Positions 48,988-58,507 of a DNA stretch of 64,000 nucleotides are shown one piece after another. Below the pieces are notes generated by a model, which was not told where the DNA came from, ran no database searches, and saw nothing but the letters and a program-made list of their open reading frames with translations. Location of the stretch: assembly GCF_030269685.1 (NCBI RefSeq), contig NZ_BSTT01000002.1, positions 186,001 to 250,000 on the forward strand, given 5' to 3'. Each line of letters starts with the position of its first letter. The first letter of the stretch is position 1. The position numbers and the translations under genes were made by a program. The DNA comes from Actinomycetospora sp. NBRC 106378. Lineage in GTDB: Bacteria > Actinomycetota > Actinomycetes > Mycobacteriales > Pseudonocardiaceae.

Positions 48988-50892
48988 GTGGCGGGACGCA
49001 TCCGGGACTCCGACATCGCGGAGGTGCGCGACCGCAACCGCATCGACGAGCTGGTCGGCGACTACGTGGCCCTGCGACCCGCGGGGCCGGGCTCGATGAA
49101 GGGGCTCTGCCCCTTCCACGACGAGAAGTCGCCGTCGTTCCAGGTGCGGACCAGCCACAACACGTACCACTGCTTCGGGTGCGGGGCGCACGGCAGCGCC
49201 ATCGACTTCCTCATGCAGATCGACCAGCTCGGGTTCGTCGAGGCGGTCGAGAAGTTGGCCGACCGGGTCGGGTTCCGGCTCACCTACGAGGGCGGCGGGT
49301 CCAGCGTCCAGCGCGACCGCGGGACGCGCTCCCGGCTGCTGGCCGCCAACAAGGCCGCGGCCGAGTTCTACGCCGGGGAGCTGCGCGCGCCGGGGGAGGC
49401 GCAGCGCGCCCGGGAGTTCCTCGCCGAGCGCGGGTTCGACCAGGCGGCGGCCGAGCAGTTCGGGTGCGGGTTCGCGCCCGGCGGCTGGGAGAAGCTGACC
49501 AAGCACCTGGTAGGCCTCGGGTACACGCTCGACGAGCTCGAGAAGGCCGGGCTCTCGGTGCCCGGCCAGCGGGGCCACCGCGACCGGTTCCAGCGTCGCC
49601 TGCTCTGGCCGATCCGCGACCTGGGCGGCGACGTCGTCGGGTTCGGGGCGCGGCGGCTGTTCGACGACGACCGCATCGAGGCCAAGTACCTCAACACCCC
49701 CGAGACGTCGATCTACCACAAGTCGAAGGTGCTCTTCGGGCTCGACAAGGCCAAGCGCGACATCGCGAAGTCCCGCCAGGCCGTGATCGTCGAGGGCTAC
49801 ACCGACGTCATGGCCATGCACCTCGCCGGCGTGCCGACCGCGGTCGCGAGCTGCGGGACGGCGTTCGGCGAGGACCACGTCGCGGTGCTGCGCCGGCTGT
49901 TGCTCGACGACTCGTTCGACCGCGGCGAGGTCATCTACGTCTTCGACGGCGACGCCGCCGGGCAGGCCGCCGCGCTGAAGGCCTTCGACGGCGACCAGCA
50001 GTTCTCCGCGCAGACCTTCATCGCCACCGCCCCCGACGGCATGGACCCCTGCGAGCTGCGCCAGGCCAAGGGCGACACCGCGGTGCGCGACCTCGTGGCC
50101 CGCCGCTCGCCGCTGTTCACCTTCGCGATCCGCTCGATCCTCGACGAGTACGACCTCGGCACCGTCGAGGGCCAGACCGCCGCGCTGAAGCGCTGCGTCC
50201 CGCTGGTCGCCCAGATCCGCCAGGTCGAGCTGCGCGACGGCTACGCCCGCCGGCTCGCGGGCTGGACCGGGTGGGCCGACGAGGCGCAGGTGGTCCGCCG
50301 CGTGCGCGAGACCGCGGGCCAGCCCGTGGACCAGCGCCAGGGCTCTTCCCGACGGCGGGTGCGGCCGGTCGAGCAGGCCGCTCCCGACGGCCCGGCGCTG
50401 CCCCCGCGCGACGACCCGCGCCTGCGCGTGCAGCGCGAGGTGCTGAAGTCGGCGCTGCAGGTGCCGGCCCTCGCCGGCCCGGTGTACGACACGCTGCCCG
50501 ACGACGCGTTCTCCCACGAGGGCTACCTCGCGGTACACCGGGCGATCCTCGCCGCCGGCGGGACCTCGACCGGCTACTCGGGGGCCTCGTGGGTCGCCGC
50601 GGTCACCGAGGCGATCACCCCGCCGTCGTACGGCCGGCTGGTGGCCGAGCTCGCCGTCGAGCCGATGCAGTCCCGGGAGGCCGACGACCACCGGTACGTC
50701 TCCTCGATGCTCACCGCCCTGCAGGGCGCGCTGGTGGAGCGCCAGGTCGCGGAGATCAAGTCCCGGCTGCAGCGCATCTCGCCGGTGACCGACGCCGACG
50801 AGTACCACGAGCTGTTCGGCGACCTCGTCGCCCTCGAGCAGTACAAGAAGGCCCTGCGCGACCAGGCGATCGGCGGGCAGTGGTCGGCGTGA
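48988..50892 (+). CDS. dnaG: DNA primase DnaG
   Basis: 634 residues. CHC2 zinc finger (CPFHDEKSPSF ... HCFGCGAHG), primase core with TOPRIM motifs VIVEGYTDVMAMH and FDGDAAGQAA, and a C-terminal helicase-binding domain (DPRLRVQREVLKSALQVPAL onward). Makes RNA primers for replication. A low-complexity linker (QPVDQRQGSSRRRVRP) precedes the C-terminal domain. Leaderless GTG start. Confidence 0.97.
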   Translation: MAGRIRDSDIAEVRDRNRIDELVGDYVALRPAGPGSMKGLCPFHDEKSPSFQVRTSHNTYHCFGCGAHGSAIDFLMQIDQLGFVEAVEKLADRVGFRLTYEGGGSSVQRDRGTRSRLLAANKAAAEFYAGELRAPGEAQRAREFLAERGFDQAAAEQFGCGFAPGGWEKLTKHLVGLGYTLDELEKAGLSVPGQRGHRDRFQRRLLWPIRDLGGDVVGFGARRLFDDDRIEAKYLNTPETSIYHKSKVLFGLDKAKRDIAKSRQAVIVEGYTDVMAMHLAGVPTAVASCGTAFGEDHVAVLRRLLLDDSFDRGEVIYVFDGDAAGQAAALKAFDGDQQFSAQTFIATAPDGMDPCELRQAKGDTAVRDLVARRSPLFTFAIRSILDEYDLGTVEGQTAALKRCVPLVAQIRQVELRDGYARRLAGWTGWADEAQVVRRVRETAGQPVDQRQGSSRRRVRPVEQAAPDGPALPPRDDPRLRVQREVLKSALQVPALAGPVYDTLPDDAFSHEGYLAVHRAILAAGGTSTGYSGASWVAAVTEAITPPSYGRLVAELAVEPMQSREADDHRYVSSMLTALQGALVERQVAEIKSRLQRISPVTDADEYHELFGDLVALEQYKKALRDQAIGGQWSA

Positions 50893-50912
50893 GTCGTGGT
50901 CCTCGCCGCGAG

Positions 50913-50966
50913 AGTGACGTGAGGCAGCTTTCTGGCGCTGCGAGCCTGCCTGGTGTGCACCTCGGG
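50913..50966. repeat. Repeat family C, copy 4
   Basis: GTGACGTGAGGCAGC ... CTGCCTGGTGTGCACCTCGG with AGGCAG/CTGCCT stem. It occupies the dnaG-50975 gap, ending at the ribosome-binding site GGGAGGG of the next gene. Confidence 0.75.
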
Positions 50967-50974
50967 AGGGACGC

Positions 50975-51481
50975 GTGAGGTTCACCGACCGTCTCGCCTC
51001 GGTCCTGCTCGGTCGCGAGATCACGCCCGAGGGGTTCACCGGCACGCTGGAGCCCGAGGAACGGGTGCTGGCCGACGCGCGGACGCGGGCGGGCGACGTC
51101 GTGCTCGCGACCGACCGCGGCCTCTGGTTCGGCGACCGCCGGGCGCCGTGGCACCTCGTGTCGAAGGCGACGTGGGCGAACGGGGCCCTGACCGTGGTCG
51201 AGGCGACCGAGTCGGCGCGACACGGTTCGGTGGTCGTGCTCCGCGACGCCGCCCCGGTCCGGCTGCCGCTGCCCGACCCGGGGCGGGTGCCCGAGACCGT
51301 GCACCGCCGGGTCACCGCGGTGATCACCACCCGACAGCACCACGACCTCCCCAGCGGCGGCGCCTGGTTCGTGCAGCGCCGCACCCCGGAGGGCATCGAG
51401 GTGCACGTGCGCCCCGACCCCGGGACCGACACCGACGAGGTGCTGACGCTCGCCGAGGGGATCGCCGAGAAGCTCGGCTGA
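50975..51481 (+). CDS. Conserved hypothetical protein downstream of dnaG
   Basis: 168 residues, predicted beta-rich (RAGDVVLATDRGLWFGDRRA ... RHGSVVVLRDAAPVRLPLPD). The first half resembles a PH-like strand pattern. No signal peptide, transmembrane segment or catalytic motif. I recognise it only as a protein often found next to dnaG in related actinobacteria. GTG start with GGGAGGG 6 nt upstream. Confidence 0.75.
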   Translation: MRFTDRLASVLLGREITPEGFTGTLEPEERVLADARTRAGDVVLATDRGLWFGDRRAPWHLVSKATWANGALTVVEATESARHGSVVVLRDAAPVRLPLPDPGRVPETVHRRVTAVITTRQHHDLPSGGAWFVQRRTPEGIEVHVRPDPGTDTDEVLTLAEGIAEKLG

Positions 51482-51518
51482 CCTAGGGTCGACCGTCACC
51501 GACACCCGTGGGGGACGA

Positions 51519-52136
51519 ATGGACACGATGGCGCTCGCGCGCGACGAGCGGACCGACTTCGCGGAGTTGCTCGCGGGACTGACGCCGGAGCAGTGGGACG
51601 CCCCGACCCTCTGCGTCGGCTGGCGGGTCCGTGAGGTCGTCGCCCACGTGTACAGCTACGAGGACCTGGGCTGGCTCGGCCTGGCCGCGCGGATGGCGCG
51701 AACCGGCTTCAACGTCGACCGGGCCAACGCCGCGGGCGTCGCCGACCACGCCGCGAAGGACCCGCGGGAGCTCACGGACCTGGCCCGGAGCCACCTCCGA
51801 CCGACGGGCCTGACCTCGATGCTGGGCGGCCGCATCGCGCTGACCGACGGGATGATCCACCAGCAGGACATCCGCCGGCCCCTCGGACTGCCGCGCAGCA
51901 TCCCGGACGAGCGGCTCGCCGCGGCCCTCGACACCGCGCGCATCGCCCCCACGATCGAGGGGGCGAAGCGCGTGAAGGGCCTGCGCCTGGTCGCCACCGA
52001 CCTCGACTGGAGCCACGGCCGGGGCGACGAGGTCCGGGGGACCGGAGAGGCCCTCCTCCTGGCGATCGCCGGCCGCCGTGGGATCGCGGAGGAGCTGGAG
52101 GGTCCGGGCGTCCGGACCCTGGCCGCACGCGCGTAG
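51519..52136 (+). CDS. Mycothiol-dependent maleylpyruvate isomerase-family (DinB) protein
   Basis: 205 residues. DinB four-helix bundle with CVGWRVREVVAHV near the N-terminus and the family motif HQQDIRRPLGLPRSI. The two His and an acidic residue form the metal site. Members use mycothiol as cofactor, which fits an actinobacterium. The reaction is unknown. Confidence 0.85.
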   Translation: MDTMALARDERTDFAELLAGLTPEQWDAPTLCVGWRVREVVAHVYSYEDLGWLGLAARMARTGFNVDRANAAGVADHAAKDPRELTDLARSHLRPTGLTSMLGGRIALTDGMIHQQDIRRPLGLPRSIPDERLAAALDTARIAPTIEGAKRVKGLRLVATDLDWSHGRGDEVRGTGEALLLAIAGRRGIAEELEGPGVRTLAARA

Positions 52137-52198
52137 GGAGCCTCCGTGAGCCCGTCAGCGGGGTCGAGGGTGTGGCTCCGTGTCAGGTCGGTGGCAGG

Positions 52199-52567
52199 TC
52201 ACGGCTGCGGGGTGGAGGAGTCCGCCGAGGATGTCCCGGCAGGAGGATCGAGTCGGTCGCGGAGGATGTCGCGGAGACGGTGCGCAGCCTTCACCGAGCA
52301 CGGCCAGCCGGCGTAGAACGCCAGATGGGTGGCGAGTTCCGCGAGTTCGTCGGCGGTGACGCCGTTGTCGAGCGCCAGTCCGAGGTGGAGGTCGAGTTCG
52401 GCATCGCGGTAGAGCGCGAGGAGAGCTGCGACGGTGATCAGGCTCCGATCGCGTTTGCTCAGAGCCGGACGCTCCCAGACGTCTGCGTAGAGCACCTCGT
52501 CGGTGAGATCGGCGAGCTTCGGGGTGATGTCCCCGATGGTGCGCTGTCCGGGCTTCTGCGTGGTCAT
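52199..52567 (-). CDS. Carboxymuconolactone decarboxylase-family protein
   Basis: 122 residues. RDRSLITVAALLALYRDAEL and HLAFYAGWPCSVKAAH match the CMD/AhpD-like core. The CxxC of peroxidase AhpD is absent (only one Cys, in GWPC), so it looks like the decarboxylase branch or a non-redox relative. ATG 52567 is chosen over an upstream in-frame start that adds a Pro/His-rich stretch. Substrate unknown. Confidence 0.85.
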   Translation of the reverse strand: MTTQKPGQRTIGDITPKLADLTDEVLYADVWERPALSKRDRSLITVAALLALYRDAELDLHLGLALDNGVTADELAELATHLAFYAGWPCSVKAAHRLRDILRDRLDPPAGTSSADSSTPQP

Positions 52568-52831
52568 CGTCGGGGGCCTCGGGTGATGGTGGGGCACGAT
52601 CGCGTGGGTGGGGCTGTCACGCCGCACAGTCTCGGAGCGCGGCAGTCCCTGGACGAGGTGCCGGCGAGACAGATGGCGTCAGGATCGGGCCATGGGGCGT
52701 CACCGGATCGGTGCCGCTGCCCCGCTCTCATCGGCGCGACGCCAAGACACCGACGGAGGGGGTTTCGGGTGCGTGAGAGCAAGCCCGATCGTGCGGTGGT
52801 CGGGCCGTGAAGGCCCTGACCTGGGGGAGTG

Positions 52832-52904
52832 CTCCTCCTACTGGACTCGAACCAGTAACCCTGCGATTAACAGTCGCATGCTCTGCCAATTGAGCTAAGG
52901 AGGA
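52832..52904 (-). tRNA. tRNA-Asn (GUU)
   Basis: Read on the minus strand: acceptor TCCTCCT pairs with AGGAGGA, D-arm AGCTCAATTGGCAGAGC, anticodon loop CTGTTAA with GTT, and T-arm ACTGGTTCGAGTCCAGT. 73 nt, 3' CCA not encoded, no intron. Confidence 0.97.
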
Positions 52905-53016
52905 CCGTGCAAGCGGGCCGGTCCGGTGTCCGATCCGCTCGTCGTAGACCGTACCCGACCCCTCTCCGCGGCCGTCAGGCAGGATGGGTCAACGCCGTCG
53001 TCGGGAGGATCCGGAC

Positions 53017-53295
53017 ATGAAGTTGCTGCCGTTCGCGCTGGGTGTGGGCGTGGGCTACGTACTGGGAGCCCGCGCGGGACGGGAGCGCTACGAGCAGCTC
53101 TCGCGTGCGTACCGCCGGGTGGCGGACAACCCGCAGGTGCAGGCGGCCGCCGGCGTCGCCCAGGCGAAGGCGGGCGAGGCCGTGCACGCGGCGGTGAACG
53201 TCGCGAAGGAGAAGGTCGCGCCGTCGTCGGGACCGGGCCAGCCGCAGGGCCACCAGCCCGCCGCCCCGGGTCGTTCGGCCGGCCCCGGGCGCTGA
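53017..53295 (+). CDS. YtxH-like small membrane-associated protein
   Basis: 92 residues. One glycine-rich hydrophobic segment with KLLPFALGVGVGYVLGARAG, then an amphipathic helix (ERYEQLSRAYRRVADNP) and a Gly/Pro tail. This is the actinobacterial YtxH-like pattern; function unknown. ATG 53017 has GGGAGG 7 nt upstream. Confidence 0.75.
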   Translation: MKLLPFALGVGVGYVLGARAGRERYEQLSRAYRRVADNPQVQAAAGVAQAKAGEAVHAAVNVAKEKVAPSSGPGQPQGHQPAAPGRSAGPGR

Positions 53296-53463
53296 CGACC
53301 GCACCTCGAGAACCGGACGGACCGGACTCTTCGGGCGGGCTTTACCAGCCCTGGAGGCGCTGTTCAGCGGTTGTTCCCCGGCGTGGGCGTCGGGTGGTGG
53401 TCGCGCGTACCTACCGTGCGTGGTGATCGCGCCCGTTCGCCGCCCGGAGGGACCCGCCAGGGC

Positions 53464-54606
53464 ATGGACATCTCACTGATCGTCATCGTCGTCATCGTGA
53501 CGGCCTTGGCCTTCGACTTCACCAACGGCTTCCACGACACCGCCAACGCCATGGCGACCTCGATCGCGACCGGGGCGCTCAAGCCCAAGGTCGCGGTGCT
53601 GATCGCCGGTGTCCTCAACATCGTCGGCGCGTTCCTGTCGGTGGAGGTCGCCAAGACGATCTCCAGCGGGCTGGTCGACGAGACGAAGATCAACCCGTAC
53701 ATCATCTTCGCCGGCCTCGTCGGTGCCATCCTCTGGAACCTGCTGACCTGGCTGCTCGGCCTGCCGTCGAGCTCGTCGCACGCCCTGTTCGGTGGCCTCA
53801 TCGGCGCCGTGCTGGTGGCGGCGGGCGCGGGCGCGGTGCACTTCCCGACGCTGCTCTCGAAGATCATCCTCCCGGCCGTGATCTCCCCGGTCCTCGCCGG
53901 GGTGATCGCCCTGGTCGGCACGGTCATCGCCTACCGCAGCACCCAGCGCTCCGACGACGAGACGGTGAAGAAGGGCTTCAAGGGCGGTCAGATCGTCTCC
54001 GCCTCGCTGGTCGCGCTGGCGCACGGCACGAGCGACGCCCAGAAGACGATGGGCGTCATCACGCTGACCCTCATCGCCGCCGGCGTCCTGGCGCCGAACT
54101 CCGGGCCCCCGATCTGGGTGATCCTCGCGGCCGGTCTCGCGATCGGCCTGGGCACCTACCTCGGCGGCTGGCGCATCATCCGGACCCTCGGCAAGCGGGT
54201 CTCGGACATCCAGACCCCGCAGGGCTTCGCCGCCGAGACCTCGACGACGGCGGTCATCCTCGCCTCCGCGCACCTCGGCTTCGCGCTGTCGACGACCCAG
54301 GTGGCCACCGGCGCGATCTTCGGGGCCGGCGCCGGCCGCCGGATCGCCGGCGTGCAGTGGGGCGTCGCGGGACAGATGGCGGTCGCGTGGATCCTGACCC
54401 TCCCCGCGGCGGCCGTCGTCGGTGCGGTGGCGGCCTTCGCCGCCTCGCAGGGCGTCGTCGGGACCGTGCTCGTCGGGGTCGTCGCGGTCGCGGTGGCGGT
54501 CGGCATCTACGCGGCCTCGCGCCGCACGCCGGTGACCGCCGACAACGTCAACGACGTGCCGGCGCCGGTGGCCCCGGACGAGCAGCGTGAGGTGGCGCAG
54601 GCATGA
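53464..54606 (+). CDS. pit: Inorganic phosphate transporter, Pit family
   Basis: 380 residues, about 10 transmembrane helices. The duplicated PiT signatures are visible: FDFTNGFHDTANAMATSIAT and ALAHGTSDAQKTMGV. Low-affinity, proton-coupled uptake of metal phosphate. Upstream TACCGT (53417-53422) is a possible -10 box. The small membrane protein 29 nt downstream is probably its operon partner. Confidence 0.94.
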   Translation: MDISLIVIVVIVTALAFDFTNGFHDTANAMATSIATGALKPKVAVLIAGVLNIVGAFLSVEVAKTISSGLVDETKINPYIIFAGLVGAILWNLLTWLLGLPSSSSHALFGGLIGAVLVAAGAGAVHFPTLLSKIILPAVISPVLAGVIALVGTVIAYRSTQRSDDETVKKGFKGGQIVSASLVALAHGTSDAQKTMGVITLTLIAAGVLAPNSGPPIWVILAAGLAIGLGTYLGGWRIIRTLGKRVSDIQTPQGFAAETSTTAVILASAHLGFALSTTQVATGAIFGAGAGRRIAGVQWGVAGQMAVAWILTLPAAAVVGAVAAFAASQGVVGTVLVGVVAVAVAVGIYAASRRTPVTADNVNDVPAPVAPDEQREVAQA

Positions 54607-54635
54607 CCGGGCGAGCGAAGCGACGGGAGAAGTAG

Positions 54636-54866
54636 ATGAGCATCGCGTGGGGTTCCCTCGGACTCGTGGCGCTCGTGTCGTTCGCCGCGGCGATCGTCGT
54701 GACGGCGCTCGTCTCGTTCGGCATCGTCGGGCTCGCCGCCCGGGCGCCGCGGGCCGACGGCCCGGAGCCGGCGCTCTCGCCCGCGGTCGGCACCGCGGTC
54801 GGGGCGATCTGCCTGACGGTGGCCGTGCTGATCGTCCTCTACGGGCTGTACCTGATCGTGGCCTGA
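54636..54866 (+). CDS. Small two-helix membrane protein next to Pit
   Basis: 76 residues: LGLVALVSFAAAIVVTALVS and AVGTAVGAICLTVAVLIVLY segments linked by a Pro-rich loop. Small proteins of this type commonly follow pit in actinobacteria and may be accessory subunits; no function is established. GGGAG precedes the ATG. Confidence 0.8.
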   Translation: MSIAWGSLGLVALVSFAAAIVVTALVSFGIVGLAARAPRADGPEPALSPAVGTAVGAICLTVAVLIVLYGLYLIVA

Positions 54867-54961
54867 GCGGCGTTCTCGGGAAAGTCGGCGGGGGTCGTCG
54901 AAACGACGGCCCCCCGTTCGACGTCGGGTCGGAAGGACGCCCACCCCGAGAGAGGCCCGCC

Positions 54962-55789
54962 ATGACCAGCACCGCCCGTCGGATGTTCGACCTCCTCGAA
55001 CCCATCTGCCTCGTGACGTACCTGGAGGACGAGACCAACGAGGAGTACGCCGCCCTGGGCCACCGCACCTACTGGGACGGGTACTTCGCCGCCCGGGCCG
55101 CCGGCCTGGGCCGCGTGTCGGCCGAGGTGGTGGACGCGGCGTTCTACAGCTTCGCGCCGGGCGAGGTCGCCCGGCACATCCCGAGCGCGTGGGAGACGGC
55201 GTCGCCCGCGGAGTCCTTCGCCGCCCAGCAGCGGGGGAGCGTGGCGTCGCTGCGTCGCATCCTGGGTGAGCAGGCCGACGCGCCGCACGTGGCCCGCGCG
55301 GCCGACCTGACGCTGCAGGCCGCGTTCGGGGCGCCGGTCGCGGGGCGGGTGATGTACGCCGGGATGCGGACCCACCCGGTCCCGGAGGAGCCGCTGGCCC
55401 GGTTGTGGCACGCGGCGACGATCCTGCGGGAGCACCGCGGGGACGGCCACGTCGCCGCGCTGGTCGGGGCCCGGATCGGCGGCACCGAGGCGCACATCCT
55501 CTCGGCCCTGGACATGGGCATCCACCCGGCCGAGTCGTTCGGGCGCGTCCACCACCTGCCGCAGCGGCGCCTCGCGGCGGTGATGGAGGGCCTGCGCGAG
55601 CGCGGGCTGGTCGACGCCGAGGGCCGGTTCACCGACGCCGGGCGGGAGACCAAGCAGCGCGTCGAGGACCTCACCGACGCGGCCGCCGCCGCGCCCTACG
55701 AGTCGCTCACCCCGGCCGAGCTCGACGAGCTGATCGCCTCGCTCGAGCCGATCACGGCGGTCCTGACCGCCCCGGCGCCCACGGCCTGA
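54962..55789 (+). CDS. SCO6745-family protein
   Basis: 275 residues, mainly helical with a C-terminal winged-helix-like part (RRLAAVMEGLRERGLVDAEG ... FTDAGRETKQRVEDL). Starts with RRMFDLLEPICLVTYLEDE, typical of the SCO6745 family of actinobacterial proteins of unknown function. ATG with GAGAGAGG upstream. Confidence 0.75.
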   Translation: MTSTARRMFDLLEPICLVTYLEDETNEEYAALGHRTYWDGYFAARAAGLGRVSAEVVDAAFYSFAPGEVARHIPSAWETASPAESFAAQQRGSVASLRRILGEQADAPHVARAADLTLQAAFGAPVAGRVMYAGMRTHPVPEEPLARLWHAATILREHRGDGHVAALVGARIGGTEAHILSALDMGIHPAESFGRVHHLPQRRLAAVMEGLRERGLVDAEGRFTDAGRETKQRVEDLTDAAAAAPYESLTPAELDELIASLEPITAVLTAPAPTA

Positions 55790-55850
55790 CGGTGGGCCCG
55801 GTCACACCCGGACCGCCCCGCGGGTCGGCAGGATTTGGTGGGATCGGGCC

Positions 55851-56855
55851 ATGGCCACGCTCCCGATCCTCGACCTGGCGCAGCTCGACCGGGACGGTTC
55901 GGCGGCGGAGCGGTTCCGGGCCGACCTGCGCGACGCGACGCACGAGATCGGGTTCTGCTACCTCGCCGGGCACGGCATCCCCGACGACGTCGTGGCGGGC
56001 GCCTTCGCCGCGGCGCAGCGGTTCTTCGATCTGCCCGACGAGGACAAGCGTGCCGTCGAGATGCTGCGCAGCCCGCACTTCCGCGGCTACACGCGGACGG
56101 GCGGTGAGCTGACCCGCGGGCAGGTCGACTGGCGCGAGCAGATCGACCTCGGGGCGGAGCGCCCGCGTTGGAGCGCCCGCGACGCCCCCGACTACATGCG
56201 CCTCGAGGGCCCGAACCTGTGGCCGGCCGCCCAGCCCGAGCTGAGGACGGTGTTCACCGACTGGGAACGCCGCTGCACCGTCGTCGCGCAGCGCCTCATG
56301 GAGGCGTGGGCGCTCTCCCTCGGCGGCCCCGCCGACCTCTTCGACGGCCTGTTCGGCGACCGCCCCTCCACGCTGATCAAGCTCGTCCGCTACCCGGGCC
56401 GCGAGGAGCGGGGCCAGGGCGTCGGCGCCCACCAGGACCCCGGGGTGCTCACGCTGCTGATGATCGAGCCGGGCAGGGGTGGCCTGCAGGTCGAGCGCGA
56501 CGGGGAGTGGATCGACGCGCCCGCCGTGCCCGGGGCCTTCGTCGTCAACATCGGGGAGCTCCTGGAGTTCGCCACCGACGGCTACCTGCGGGCCACGGTG
56601 CATCGCGTCGTGTCGCCGCCACCGGGGGAGACGCGCCTGTCGATCCCGTTCTTCTTCAACCCCGCGCTCGACTCGACGGTGCCCCGCGTGGAACTCCCGC
56701 CGGAGCTGGCCGACCGGGCCCGGGGCGTGACCGTCGACCCCGACAACGTCATCTCCGGCACCTTCGGCGAGAACATGCTCAAGGCACGGCTGCGCGCGCA
56801 TCCCGACGTCGCCGCGGCCCACCACCCCGACCTGGTGGCTGCCCTGGCACGATGA
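55851..56855 (+). CDS. 2-oxoglutarate/Fe(II) oxygenase, isopenicillin N synthase-like
   Basis: 334 residues. N-terminal DIOX_N region (LPILDLAQL ... EIGFCYLAGHGIP) and a jelly-roll core with Fe ligands HQD (in GVGAHQDPGVLTLL) and H (ATVHRVV), plus RLS for 2-oxoglutarate. Oxidises an unknown small molecule. Followed 6 nt later by a membrane protein. Confidence 0.9.
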   Translation: MATLPILDLAQLDRDGSAAERFRADLRDATHEIGFCYLAGHGIPDDVVAGAFAAAQRFFDLPDEDKRAVEMLRSPHFRGYTRTGGELTRGQVDWREQIDLGAERPRWSARDAPDYMRLEGPNLWPAAQPELRTVFTDWERRCTVVAQRLMEAWALSLGGPADLFDGLFGDRPSTLIKLVRYPGREERGQGVGAHQDPGVLTLLMIEPGRGGLQVERDGEWIDAPAVPGAFVVNIGELLEFATDGYLRATVHRVVSPPPGETRLSIPFFFNPALDSTVPRVELPPELADRARGVTVDPDNVISGTFGENMLKARLRAHPDVAAAHHPDLVAALAR

Positions 56856-56861
56856 TCGTCC

Positions 56862-57551
56862 GTGGCGGGTTTCGCGGTGTCGGACTGGCTCGAGGACCGC
56901 TGGTTCATCCGCTCGCACCTGCTGCAACGACGGCTCGTGGGCACGGTCGGGTTCGCCCTGCCGGTGCTCGTGGTCCTGTTCGCCTGGGCCTGGGCGCTCG
57001 TCGTCGACGCCGCGAACGGCACGCACGTCGCCCCGAGCTTCTGGGACTCCGTGCAGAGCTCGATCAGCGCGTACTACTACACGTACTCGGCCAACATCTT
57101 CGTCGGCGCCCAGATCGCCTTCGCCGTGTTCCTCGTGACCTACCGCTACGGCGTGTGGGAGCGTCGCGTCGGCGTCGTGGCGGGGCTCGGCGCCGCGGTC
57201 GTGGGGCTGTGCCCGACCACCCCGAGGGACCCCACGACGCTGCAGCGGCTGGTCGGCGGCCTGCACCTCACCGCCGCCGCGGTCTTCTTCGTCGGGATGG
57301 CGGTCTTCTGCCTGTTCCTGTTCCCGCGGGACCCGGGCGCGGCGGTCAACACGGTGCCGCGGGGTCGTCAGGTGCTCTTCCGGGTGTGCGGCGTGATCAT
57401 CGTCGTGGCGCTGCTCGTCGCCCTCGTCGGCGGGTTCGTGCTCGACGACGCCACCCGCGACGCGATCCGCTTCCTGCTCTGGCTGGAGTCGGTCGCGGTG
57501 TTCGCGTTCGCCCTCGCCTGGCTGGTCAAGGGGCAGGATCTGAAGCCCTGA
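56862..57551 (+). CDS. Six-helix membrane protein with SISAYYYT motif
   Basis: 229 residues, about six transmembrane segments. The SSISAYYYTYSANIFVGAQI motif marks a family of uncharacterised membrane proteins (DUF998-like) frequent in actinobacteria. GTG 56862 lies just after CACGAT/GATGAT, so it may be leaderless. Function unknown. Confidence 0.75.
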   Translation: MAGFAVSDWLEDRWFIRSHLLQRRLVGTVGFALPVLVVLFAWAWALVVDAANGTHVAPSFWDSVQSSISAYYYTYSANIFVGAQIAFAVFLVTYRYGVWERRVGVVAGLGAAVVGLCPTTPRDPTTLQRLVGGLHLTAAAVFFVGMAVFCLFLFPRDPGAAVNTVPRGRQVLFRVCGVIIVVALLVALVGGFVLDDATRDAIRFLLWLESVAVFAFALAWLVKGQDLKP

Positions 57552-57564
57552 CGTCGGGTCGGGG

Positions 57565-57570
57565 CACGAT
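57565..57570 (+). promoter_or_regulatory. -10 box of leaderless VOC gene
   Basis: CACGAT ends 7 nt before the ATG at 57577. Confidence 0.35.
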
Positions 57571-57576
57571 GGGCGG

Positions 57577-57906
57577 ATGCCGCCCGCCCTGTTCGCCGGC
57601 TTCTGGGTCTCCGACCTCGAGGCCGCGATCGCCTGGTACTCCGCGCTGCTCGGCGCCGGGCCGGTCATGCGCCCGAAGGACGACGAGGCGGTCTGGGAGA
57701 TCGCCGAGGACCGGTACGTCTACGTCGAACGTGCCGCGGACCGGGCCGGGCACTCCCACGCCACGGTCTTCCTCGACGACCTCGACGGGTTCCTGACGGC
57801 GGCCGGGGTCCCGCCGGCCTCGACCGAGACCTACGACGACGGTGTCCGCAAGGTGGTCTTCCGGGACCCCGACGGCAACGAGTTCGGCGTCGGCGGGGCC
57901 CCGTGA
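57577..57906 (+). CDS. VOC-family (glyoxalase/bleomycin-resistance fold) protein
   Basis: 109 residues: beta-alpha-beta-beta-beta modules with FWVSDLEAAIAWYSALLGAG and VVFRDPDGNEFGV. The last Glu is a likely metal ligand. Substrate unknown. Confidence 0.85.
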   Translation: MPPALFAGFWVSDLEAAIAWYSALLGAGPVMRPKDDEAVWEIAEDRYVYVERAADRAGHSHATVFLDDLDGFLTAAGVPPASTETYDDGVRKVVFRDPDGNEFGVGGAP

Positions 57907-57994
57907 AGAGCAGGATCCGGTCGCGCCGAGCGAAGTGGTCGCTCAGCGAACGGATCGCGCGGCGGAACGGGATCTCTGCCGGGCCGGGGCTCCG

Positions 57995-58507
57995 TCAGCC
58001 CTCGATGACCTTCTTGATCCGCTCCAGGGTCACCGGGATCGACGTGTGCGCGTCGTTCACCCGCAGCGTGACGCCGTCCTCGCCGAACGTCTCCCGGAGG
58101 GCTTCGCGCCCGGCGGGGCGCAACTCCCAGTTCTGGGTCAGGCGCGTGCCGCCGCGCTCGGGCGCCATGGTGAAGCCCCAGTGGACGAGACCGTCGCGGA
58201 CCTCCCACGCGAACTCCTGCCCCGGCGTGGCGACGACGACCTCGCTGCGGGTCGACCACTCCCGGCCCGGGCGCGAGTTGTGGCCGGTGAAGTGGGCGCC
58301 GACGACGGCGCTCGTGGCGTCCTCCCACTCGCAGGACCGGGTGAACTCGCTCCACTCGCCGTGGCGGGTGACGTCGGAGACGACGTCGTACACGTGGTGC
58401 GGGGTGGCGTCGACCCACACGAAGTCGGCGAAGGTGTACGGGTCGCGGGGGTCGTCGGTCACGGTCACATCCTGTTCGGCGTCGATCGGGGGCATCGTGT
58501 GGATCAT
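57995..58507 (-). CDS. SRPBCC-family (polyketide cyclase/START-like) protein
   Basis: 170 residues. FVWVDATPHHVYDVVSDVTR and WEVRDGLVHWGFTMAPERGG are typical of SRPBCC hydrophobic-pocket proteins. Ligand unknown. ATG 58507 has AGGAGG 7 nt upstream. Its start codon overlaps the start codon of the divergent methyltransferase (CATG). Confidence 0.83.
   Translation of the reverse strand: MIHTMPPIDAEQDVTVTDDPRDPYTFADFVWVDATPHHVYDVVSDVTRHGEWSEFTRSCEWEDATSAVVGAHFTGHNSRPGREWSTRSEVVVATPGQEFAWEVRDGLVHWGFTMAPERGGTRLTQNWELRPAGREALRETFGEDGVTLRVNDAHTSIPVTLERIKKVIEG

Noticed and set aside
52628..52831. Small plus-strand ORF (52608-52898) running into the tRNA
   Set aside because: It overlaps tRNA-Asn on the opposite strand and has no ribosome-binding site or domain; nothing else is seen in this stretch.
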